Assembly: GCA_036785325.1 (NCBI GenBank)
Contig: JAXIVH010000032.1
Coordinates: 1,025,986 to 1,089,985, forward strand
Reading direction: 5' to 3'
Length of the DNA stretch: 64,000 nt
DNA from: Urophycis tenuis
Lineage: Eukaryota; Chordata; Actinopteri; Gadiformes; Phycidae
In this document: positions 1-64,000 of the stretch, piece after piece
Layout: every line of letters begins with the position of its first letter
Numbering within the stretch: the first letter of the stretch is position 1
The notes under the pieces: model-generated
Database searches by the model: none
Told to the model about the DNA's origin: nothing
The model's input: the letters and a program-made list of their open reading frames with translations, nothing else
Translations under genes and position numbers: made by a program

Positions 1-942
1 TCGGTCCCAAAGTCGGCTGTGACATAGGCTTTGAAAACGTTTCGACAATGCATGAAGTATTTACATTTTCTTTAATTACGTGGGCAGAAGTTCTCCTGCC
101 ATAATGGGATTTAGCACTCTCTATGTCTTTGTTTTTTTAATGTGTTTACTCTTTAAGTAACAATGGCTTGGAGAAAAAAATGGCGCATGTGGTCTCTGCA
201 ACATAAGCTCGTCCTCTCGGTTCATTAATGTTAACCCCTGTGTTTATCTTCAGGGTATAAATAACACACCGCGGCGCCCGCTGTATAGTCGCCATCGTCG
301 TTACGGAAACGTGGGCTCAACATTAGCGCGAAAATAAATAAATTATATGTGGCAGAAATCGGGAGTTTGAAAAACACGCTGAAAAACGCCTCACACCCGC
401 CACCTGTCCTTCTGTCCCCGGCGTTACGTAAACGTCGGGAACAGAAGTCGGAGGTGCCAACAGCCTCCGTGCATCAGACACGTTGGGCCGTGTTCGGCCC
501 GCGTCTCCGTCAACAGAACCGCTGGACCTCAGAGGGCCCCGGAGGGCCCAGTGGAGACGCGGGTGTACACTTATGTAAGAGCGGAGGCTGGGCTTTTTGC
601 ATTCCTGCATTGATTCGGCTACTTAAGAAGATACGCGGCGTGGCTTTCTCACTCAGTGTTTAATTTCCGTTATTGCCGTGCAGTGTGATTGAAGAGAAAC
701 CGCCGACGGGAGGACAGAACTACCCTGGCAGACCGGGCTACCACACGGCTAAATGAGTTACCACAGAAGAAGAAATGGATGGCTACTGTGGGAGCTACCA
801 CAGAAGAAGAAACAGAAGGGCTTAACAGACTACATCAGAAGAAGAAATGAGAAGGCTTAACGAACCATCACAGAATAAATAAACTTTACACCACAGAATA
901 AATAAACGGCTTAACAAGCTACCGCTGAAGAAATAGAATGCT
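1..942. other. unassigned sequence left of the gap, with a degenerate repeat
   Basis: No gene is recognised. A TATA-like GTATAAATAA lies near 256-265 ahead of a GC-rich stretch, but no credible ORF follows it. From about 745 to 942 the sequence becomes a degenerate tandem repeat built from ACCACAGAAGAAGAAAT, GGCTTAAC and AGAATAAATAAAC words, and it runs straight into the run of Ns. It could be the edge of a repeat array or an LTR-type element that the assembly could not close. Confidence 0.4.
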
Positions 943-1142
943 NNNNNNNNNNNNNNNNNNNNNNNNNNNNNNNNNNNNNNNNNNNNNNNNNNNNNNNNNN
1001 NNNNNNNNNNNNNNNNNNNNNNNNNNNNNNNNNNNNNNNNNNNNNNNNNNNNNNNNNNNNNNNNNNNNNNNNNNNNNNNNNNNNNNNNNNNNNNNNNNNN
1101 NNNNNNNNNNNNNNNNNNNNNNNNNNNNNNNNNNNNNNNNNN
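943..1142. other. assembly gap (200 N)
   Basis: Exactly 200 ambiguous bases. The round length suggests a placeholder gap rather than a measured one. It sits in a degenerate repeat, so the true length is unknown. Confidence 0.99.
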
Positions 1143-2014
1143 CTCAGCGATTATGTTGACAACCCGAAAGGGGACCCGTGCAACTCATGTGTGAAAAAGG
1201 GGCTTTTAGTTTGTGGGAGCTGTGCGAGGGTCTTTTTGTGTGTAGGAGGCTGTGGGAGTGAACTCGTCACAGGGATAATCATGGTCTCCAACTTTGTTAG
1301 GCGTATAGACCCATTTCTCCACGACTTATTGTGTATTCATGGTTCATTTACTTTATGTCTGCTGGTTTGTGGTTTGTTTGTGTTGATCTCATCCCATGTT
1401 GGTCACATGATTTCATGTTGGTCACATCCCACCCCCACCCACATTATACCCAACCCTTCAAGCACCACCAACACTGAATGACCCCAACCAACCCGGACCC
1501 CTTGTCACACACACACACACACAAGTGCAAATGTTTGGTGTGCGTTTGGCTTTTTCCTGGCAGAAACCCTGGTTTGTTCTACTCTCTGATCATCAGGCTG
1601 ATTGAATTTTCAGATGCCTTTAATTAACTGAGGGGCTGATTTGCATTAAGCAGAGCAATTTGCACGGAGCAAATTGTTTGTCTCTGTTCCTTTGTGTGTG
1701 TATGAGTGCTTTGGCATGGGCCCAAGGACAGTGGCGGAGACTAAGAAGTTTGTGCGTGTGTGTCTTATACACCTCAATAAGACGAGGGAGGTGAGGGTGG
1801 TGGTGGTGGGGGTCTATGCACAGAAACCATCCACCAAACGACTGCGCAGGCACCACATGCAGAACAAAATGATGTGCAGTGCCACTATCAATGTTCCTTA
1901 TGAAGTGGGCTAATTAACCAATCAAAGGACGGCGAGAGAAAAAACCCAAAGAAAGATGCTCGTCTCACGAGGAGGCGTTAATTGGTGGCGTGTGGCGTGG
2001 GCTGATGAGCAGGC
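1143..2014. other. noncoding sequence, no gene seen
   Basis: Mixed-composition sequence with a short (CA)n run near 1506-1522 and GGT-rich stretches near 1790-1810. No conserved ORF or RNA gene is visible. Confidence 0.5.
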
Positions 2015-2184
2015 GCGTTCTCTCCTACCACTCCCACGCAGGGCGATGGCGTTCTCTCCTACCACTCCCACGCAGGGCGATGGCGTTCTCTCCTACCACT
2101 CCCACGCAGGGCGATGGCGTTCTCTCCTACCACTCCCACGCAGGGCAATGGCGTTCTCTCCTACCACTCCCACGCAGGGCGATG
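2015..2184. repeat. 34-bp minisatellite, 5 units
   Basis: Five head-to-tail copies of a 34-bp unit beginning GCGTTCTCTCCTACCACTCC and ending GGGCGATG. The only change I see is GGGCAATG in the fourth unit. A partial sixth copy (GCGTTC) follows. Apparent ORFs across it on both strands are by-products of the repeat. Confidence 0.95.
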
Positions 2185-2209
2185 GCGTTCAGTTCCCGAA
2201 ACCAGATCT

Positions 2210-2362
2210 TACCTGATCTGAGGAATGTGGAACTGCATAGCGGCCAGGTCCTGGAGAGTGGGCAGAACATCCATAATGTTCTGGGTTCAAACCCCAATGT
2301 CCACAGTCTACCTTTAGGCATCACTGGGCAAGACCACCCACCAGGCACACTTCAAAATACAA
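2210..2362 (+). mobile_element. tRNA-derived SINE fragment
   Basis: It contains a Pol III B-box-like GGTTCAAACCCC at about 2285-2296, then AGTCTACC and a run (AGGCATCACTGGGCAAGACCACC) that matches the body of the SINE near 27.6 kb. The head is degraded and there is no clear A box. The SINE assignment comes from the B box and the resemblance to the second copy in this window. Confidence 0.6.
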
Positions 2363-3198
2363 AGTGTACATAACCATAAATAGCACAATTTTGTGTAAAT
2401 AACCATACATACACTCAGACACCAATGTCCTTGGTCTTTTGTTTTCATTGTCTAGTAAAAAAGGCTCAATCAACACATCTCAGGTATTAATGTGAAAATA
2501 GGTAATCCTTAAGCCTTATCACTATGACGAACAAAGGCCACTGGCTAAATTACACAAAACTTTATTCTGGAAACCATTCAAGGTTCATAGGACAGAATGG
2601 CAATGGCTGGATATGTAGCTCAATTTGTGGGTGGAAAGTAATTCATCTAGTGCCTCTCGGAGGTTTCTCAAGTTTTAGTTTTTTTTCCTCTAGTTTGACA
2701 TTCAAAGACCTTTGGGTGTTGGTCTTGACTGTAGTTGCACACAAGACATTTTACTTGAGCATGTGTTAATAATAAAATGTGAAAATGTATATTTACAAGT
2801 TCAATCTTTATTTCCTTAAAGTAACAAGATATCAAAGGCAATAGTCTGTTAATAACAAAAGTACAAAAAAACAAAACAAAGTATTGGATCTTGGATGAAT
2901 ATACAACACATCGATTGACTGCTTTGGAAGTATTACATGACATCGACCCACTGAAAAGTGGGTCAGTCAGAAGAAAAGTGGTTCAGTCAGAAGTTTTTTT
3001 GGTTTTGAAAATAGGGTGAATAAATGGAAACTATCTTGTGCCAACACATGCCTTATTGGCCCCAACATATCTGTTCTCATTCCAGTTTTAGCTGTCTTAG
3101 CAGATTAGCTATCGGAAATGCTAGCCAACACGCTCCAATAAATAAGGCACTTTGATTGGCCAGAGAGGGAGGGACAGTGTGTATGCATATGTAAATTA
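2363..3198. other. noncoding sequence, possibly distal septin 9 3' UTR
   Basis: AT-rich sequence downstream of the septin 9 stop codon on the minus strand. Minus-strand AATAAA signals (plus-strand TTTATT) occur near 2551 and 2805. They could serve as poly(A) signals, but transcript extent cannot be set from sequence alone. No ORF of interest. Confidence 0.3.
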
Positions 3199-3228
3199 GT
3201 GTGTGTGTGTGTGTGTGTGTATGTGTGC

Positions 3229-3268
<40 letters not shown>

Positions 3269-3272
3269 GTGT
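3199..3272. repeat. (GT)n microsatellite
   Basis: About 74 bp of GT with a few TATG and GCGC interruptions. Long Cys/Val and His/Thr reading frames here are artefacts of the repeat. Confidence 0.95.
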
Positions 3273-3659
3273 GATGAGTATGTGTACATTCTGCACAAGT
3301 GGATCAAAGTGGATAAAAAAAAAAAAACTTTCACATCTTATATTGTGCATAAATACGAATAATCTTTTATCACTCTTAATGAATTTATATTAAAAACAAT
3401 GACATTTTCCTTACTGGGTATTACAAAGGCACAACAGGCCATTTGGCATCTTTACATCTGTCAAGGCGGTGCACTACAGACACAAGAGGGAAGGATTGGC
3501 TTATGGGGGAAATACATGGGCCTGAATGTGCTTTCTTACAGTTCCTACTCATTTCCTACAACAGGGGGGAGGGGGGTGAGTTCTATCAGACAGACCAGCA
3601 GTGGACAGCTGGCGGCTTTCTCATTGGTTTTTAATGACACGCGCTGTACGCCACAGCCG

Positions 3660-3860
3660 GGGCGAGGCTGAGGGATCGGGAGAGAGACGGGATGAGAGTG
3701 GCGGGCCTTCCACTGCCCCTCGTCACACATGGCGGCCGCCGCCGCCGCCGCGCTCTGAGACTGGGGACGAGTCACGTGACCGTGGCGCACGGGGCGCCGC
3801 CGCTGTGGGGCGCAGAAGCACTCGAGGACGCAAGCGTCATGCAAAAGACTTTGCCACGAC
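3660..3860. promoter_or_regulatory. CpG-rich segment with a palindromic E-box
   Basis: GC- and CpG-rich stretch with a (GCC)n run at about 3731-3753 and a perfect palindrome GTCACGTGAC at about 3770-3780, the core bound by USF/MITF/TFE bHLH factors. It lies less than 1 kb beyond the septin 9 stop, so it is either 3' UTR/flank or the promoter of an unseen neighbour. Promoter function is an inference. Confidence 0.3.
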
Positions 3861-4186
3861 CTTGCATGGAAACCAGTGAGCCGTGACAATAAGCAAGGCA
3901 TCCGGGAGAGAGAGAGAGAGAGAGACAGAGACGGAGAAACGGAGAGACGGAGAGAGAGAGAGAGAGAAAGAGAAACGGCGCCATGTGGCCACCGGCTGTT
4001 GGATACCATACCCCCAGGGGGTCCCGGATGAGGAGGTGTGTGGGGGGGGGGGCTTCCCTCTGCATCGCGGGTGCGGGTCAAAGTGCCGTGTTATTCTGCG
4101 TAATGGGAGAGGAAAGGCGCGCTGACGCGGTGCACCCACGAAACAAACAAGGACGACAAGTTAAAACCAGCCCCCACAGCGGGGCC

Positions 4187-4237
<51 letters not shown>
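4187..4237. repeat. (GA)n microsatellite
   Basis: About 50 bp of GA, just downstream of the septin 9 stop codon on the minus strand. A related GA/CGGAGA-rich run lies at 3907-3975. Confidence 0.95.
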
Positions 4238-4239
<2 letters not shown>

Positions 4240-4413
4240 CGGCAGTGAGACAGAGAGACAGCCAGACAAGAGACGTAGAGAGGACATTTTAAAAAGATGG
4301 CCCACAGGGAAGGGGAGACGCCAAAGGGCTGTGGATGGACATCGGCACAACGGCTCATGGGAGATGCTGAGCTGGGTAGTGGGGGGAAGGGGAGAGAGGG
4401 GGGGGGGTGTGCG

Positions 4414-60406
<55,993 letters not shown>

Positions 60407-60471
60407 CTGAAACACACAAGGAGGGCCTTGTTATTACTAAACGCAACAACAAAGTTTCATACTGTCTACAG

Positions 60472-60943
60472 CAGGGGTGTCAAACATACGGCCCGCGGGC
60501 CAAAACCGGCCCGATAGGGAGCTCAACCCGGCCCGCTGGATGAATTTTGAAAGTAAAAAAATGCATAAAAGACACAAACTCGAAATTCTTAAAACAATGC
60601 TATTCTATCATTGAGTGGGAAACCTGTGTGCTTGATGGGTAATTAACAAGTGTTGGTGCTCAAGGAATATAATATCCGGCGCCACTATGAGACTCATCAT
60701 GGTGAAAATACAACATCTTGTGGAAACCTTAAATCTGAGGTTGTTCATGATATGTTTTGTAAAAGGATATTTCATTAAATATGAAGATTACTGTACTTGT
60801 ACTTCTTTGCATGAAAACAAAGGGAAAAGCATGGACTTATTGTTATGTATAGGTAATTCTGTTGTGATTGCACTGGTGCGGCCCACTTGACATCTCATTA
60901 GGCTGTATGTGGCCCCTGAACCAAAATGAGTTTGACACCCCTG
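60472..60943. mobile_element. hAT-type MITE with terminal inverted repeats and 8-bp target duplication
   Basis: Begins CAGGGGTGTCAAACATACGG and ends GAGTTTGACACCCCTG, an inverted repeat of at least 14 bp. GTCTACAG flanks both sides (60464-60471 and 60944-60951). 472 bp with no transposase. Inserted in the septin 9 intron upstream of the N-terminal exon. Confidence 0.92.
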
Positions 60944-60951
60944 GTCTACAG

Positions 60952-62560
60952 GCTTCTTTAAAAAAAAAAAAATAATAAAAATGGTATCAGAGGCCTTTAG
61001 AAGAGCAGAAGAGCCTGAGGCTCTGAGCCTTTTGATTGGACTGTCACGCCTACAGGATGTTCAGATGAGAAATCACTTAAAAAAAAAAAAAAAAATCTTT
61101 ACAAAAATCTTGTAGGCCTACTTGTAAACAGTGGAGGGAAATGCAGATACAAAATGAGTAAGCATCCATCCACCATCAGTGTAAAGCCAGCCGGGTTAAC
61201 AAACAGCTATGATTAAATGTACTCATAACTGTAAAAAACAAGAACAACAACAACCCAATGAGATACATATACAAGGGAAGATCCAAAAATAAGTTGCCAT
61301 GTTGGACATCACTAATAAACACATATCCCAAAAAATTATACTATTTACAATTTAGCCAGGTACCCGCACCTGTGAGTAAGCGTAACCTACCGGACTTAAC
61401 CCGCTTCACATAGGTTGAAAGCATAACGGTGAACTGAAAAATAACTTTCTTCTCCAAACGAACTCAGACGGATGGCGTCAATGTGCAACACCTGCTGCTC
61501 CAAGCTCGTTTCGACGAGTTAAAACGATTAAAACTGTGACTGTAAAATCCCGCATTTGCGTATATATGGTGTTGCAAAATTATCTTAAAATACTCTTGTT
61601 ATGTAGTAGCTACCGAGGTAAAGAATATGAATATCTGAATCAAGTAGGCCAGAGTAGACATTAACCAGGTCCTCGTCTGCACACGTTGCTCATACACTTG
61701 CAGAGATCAGCGATCACGTGACTCAAAACGACATTGCAATTTAAATTGGCTTCGAGGACATGCAAACAAGGCATTCATGCAGTCGATCTCACGGTTTAAA
61801 AGACTCAAACGTTTCTTAATATGTTTGACTCTGTCCATGAGGCACTTTCAGCAACGCATGGTCTGCATCTCAAATATACATCCAATGCCAGAGCAATAGG
61901 CAATAGGCATTCCTTCACAGGTTAGGCGATGCTACCGGGACAGCAAGTCTACTTGTTTAGGCAACACTTCACGACTGGTATCCTGATCAAAGCAGTACAT
62001 AAGTTATGTATTTTGAATAATTCATAATGTATTCATAACTATAACAATATGTATACTTCCTGTTAATCCTGTTTCCCAAGAGGAATGGCTTCCTTGGAAA
62101 ACAAATTACTCAGTAGCAGCCTACTACAAAAATGTAGTGTGTCACTTAGTGTATATATAAAACGAAAATACACACTACACATGGGAAGAATAATTGCAAA
62201 ATCAGTCACTTCTCTATATCTCTAAAATCACAACACAGAAATGCCTGTGGGGCAGGAGCTTGTCACCAGAGTGTAAGCACAGGGAGAGTAATGTTTTTTC
62301 AATAATTATAAGCAGTGCCTTTGGATCACTCGGAGGCTGTTCAACACAACACCATAAAAGAGCAGGGGCAACGGCGTGACATCCGAACGATGCACTGGTG
62401 GCTCCAGTGCTTCACACCCATACAGTATCCTCACATTGCAACCCCTTCCAACTGCTTCTGCAAGATGATAGTTACTTACTAATTCAAGCTGATATATTTG
62501 CTGTACTGCGTGTGTGTGTGTATGTATATATATATATGTGTGTATATATATATATATCCC
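60952..62560. other. septin 9 5' intron, no gene seen
   Basis: AT-rich sequence with poly(A) runs at 60960-60972 and 61078-61095. No septin first exon was recognised. Confidence 0.45.
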
Positions 62561-62563
62561 ATT

Positions 62564-62645
62564 GCTCAAAGGTAGCCATTGGGGATTGAACCCATAACCT
62601 TTTGGCTAGGAATCCAACACCGTAACCACTGGACTATTCTACCCT
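62564..62645 (-). mobile_element. tRNA-derived SINE head
   Basis: On the minus strand it reads GGAGGGTAGAATAGTCCAGTGG (A-box region), GTTACGGTGTTGGATTCC, then GGTTATGGGTTCAATCCCC (B box). The fold is not a clean tRNA cloverleaf and it runs on into CAATGGCTACCTTTGAGCAA, so it is a SINE remnant, not a functional tRNA gene. Confidence 0.65.
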
Positions 62646-62789
62646 CCTACACACACTAATTGCTGATGTGTGATGGGATGTTCACAGCTGAAGAGTGAAG
62701 AGTGAGGAGCTGGTGCGAATGTTTTGCGGGAAGCTTCAGATTCCAGGGTGTGTGTTATGGTGAGTTTGATATAATGATGTGTTTGGCTA

Positions 62790-62899
<110 letters not shown>

Positions 62900-63043
62900 A
62901 TGAGGAGCCCCATTACAGGCTCGGCCGGGCCTCACAGACACAGTGGAGACGGAGGCCCTGTCAGCTGCCCTTCTTTATGAGTGTGCCATTGTGTGTGTGT
63001 GTGCGTACATGTATATGTGTGTTTGGGTGCCTGCCTTCCTGCC

Positions 63044-63048
<5 letters not shown>

Positions 63049-63123
<75 letters not shown>
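63049..63123. repeat. (GT)n microsatellite
   Basis: About 37 GT units with further short GT runs up to 63168. Confidence 0.96.
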
Positions 63124-63124
<1 letters not shown>

Positions 63125-63169
63125 ATACATGTGTACCTGCCTGTGTTTGTGTGTGTGTGTGTGTGTGCA

Positions 63170-64000
63170 TGTGTCCGTCACGTAACGTCGGTCATGAGCC
63201 AGAACCGAGTCGCCCCTTACTCAGGCTCAGGTTCTAAATCACGGGGCTGTTCTCAATCTGTCGCTGTAATACAGACCCATCATGGGAGTTAATCCCACCA
63301 TGTAACCGGCCGTCCATCTTGGAATATCGACAAACCAATGCAGGAGAATAAGTGGCCTTCTTTGGCACTCCCTATATCTATCTTCTCCTGTCCGTCAGAT
63401 ATCGCAGTCCGCTCGCAGGCAGAGAGGCTGAAATAGACCCTCCTCCAGAGGTAAGATACGGCGGCCAGCTGTTCTTAATATGCTAGTCTAGAAAGAAGGG
63501 GAGTTGTCGGGCATCTGCGAATGTATTTGATTCTCCACGGAAACAAAGGGAGAGAGCCGGTGCGAGGGCAACAGAGATAGCCAAGGGCAGAGCGGTTTGA
63601 AGTCGTTGTTTCGTTTAATGATGTTTGAAGTATTTCAGAGAGCTGGGTCCGGCCAGGCTCTCTCGCGTCCTGAACAATCCCAGGCCTCCCAGTCAACCAC
63701 AGATAAGCGTAATGAGGACCAATGTAAACACAACGTCAGCTAATACCCCCTTTCCACTTCGTGTCCCCCCGCCTTATCTCTGCGCTCTCTACCCCTACTG
63801 CCGCCGCCTCCCTCTCCCCCTTTTCCCTCTCCCCTCCCTCTCCCCCCCCCCCCCCCCCCCATACGTATTTCATAGTACACACACACACACACAAGTTGAA
63901 TGCGCGACAACAATGGTGAGTCATCCTGTTGCGCATGCAGCCGCTAACTGCCGGCCTTCTGACCCCCGAGGAACATAACGTGGCGGCAACTTGGTTATGA
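63170..64000. other. right end of the window, no gene seen
   Basis: Pyrimidine-rich stretch with a poly(C) run at 63843-63860 and a short (CA)n near 63878-63892. No exon recognised. Confidence 0.45.

Noticed and set aside
62564..62645. Possible functional tRNA gene
   Set aside because: A and B boxes are present, but the acceptor stem does not close and SINE sequence continues past the B box.

Overview
The window looks like teleost fish nuclear DNA. It has spliced protein-coding exons, a very high density of (AC)n, (AG)n and other microsatellites, tRNA-derived SINEs, hAT-type DNA elements and a jockey-superfamily LINE. The extreme dinucleotide-repeat density would suit a gadiform such as a cod, but that is only a guess.

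The framework gene is septin 9 on the minus strand. Its large proline/serine-rich N-terminal exon is at 59570-60406. Nine further exons run down to the stop codon at 4414: 15159-15380, 11777-11904, 11209-11290, 10894-11031, 7571-7689, 6817-6912, 6178-6274, 4807-4858 and 4414-4558. All intron phases agree with one another. The first exon(s) lie beyond the right edge. As printed, three exons carry single-base indels: one in the P-loop, one in the exon ending LTLEER, and a compensated pair in the following exon. These could be assembly errors or genuine decay. Several septin acceptors sit directly on long UG or CU microsatellites.

The intron between the N-terminal exon and the P-loop region is about 44.2 kb. 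Between about 29.5 and 55.5 kb it holds, on the opposite (plus) strand, a tandem array of a fish-type protein family that I cannot assign a function. Six intact copies start at 30039, 34872, 39480, 41909, 45455 and 54565. Each has a short noncoding exon 1, a roughly 200-240 bp intron and one coding exon. Each encodes a signal peptide (MSG..., cleaved near SESA) and a conserved ectodomain of about 220 residues. Copy 1 is 523 aa and continues into a proline-rich linker and a C-terminal domain. The other five (291-318 aa) end instead in a hydrophobic tail encoded by an ATA-rich trinucleotide repeat, with a broken remnant of the C-terminal domain still lying downstream of three of them. Copy 6 is a mosaic of copy 3 (5' part) and copy 2 (3' part). 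Between the genes lie many relics: promoters, exon 1s, CDS pieces and C-domain pieces. A hAT-like element and a LINE have broken up one unit.

The shared proximal promoter contains the interferon-stimulated response element core AGTTTCATTTTC, about 100 bp upstream of the exon-1 splice donor. It is exact in four of the six intact copies and in two relics, and is followed by a GGAA (ETS-type) site. The best candidate for an undescribed system is therefore a rapidly duplicating, possibly interferon-inducible family of secreted and membrane-anchored proteins nested antisense inside septin 9.

The rest is noncoding: microsatellites, minisatellites (34-bp x5 at 2015, 66-bp x6 at 21200), SINEs and MITE-like elements, with a 200-N gap at 943-1142.
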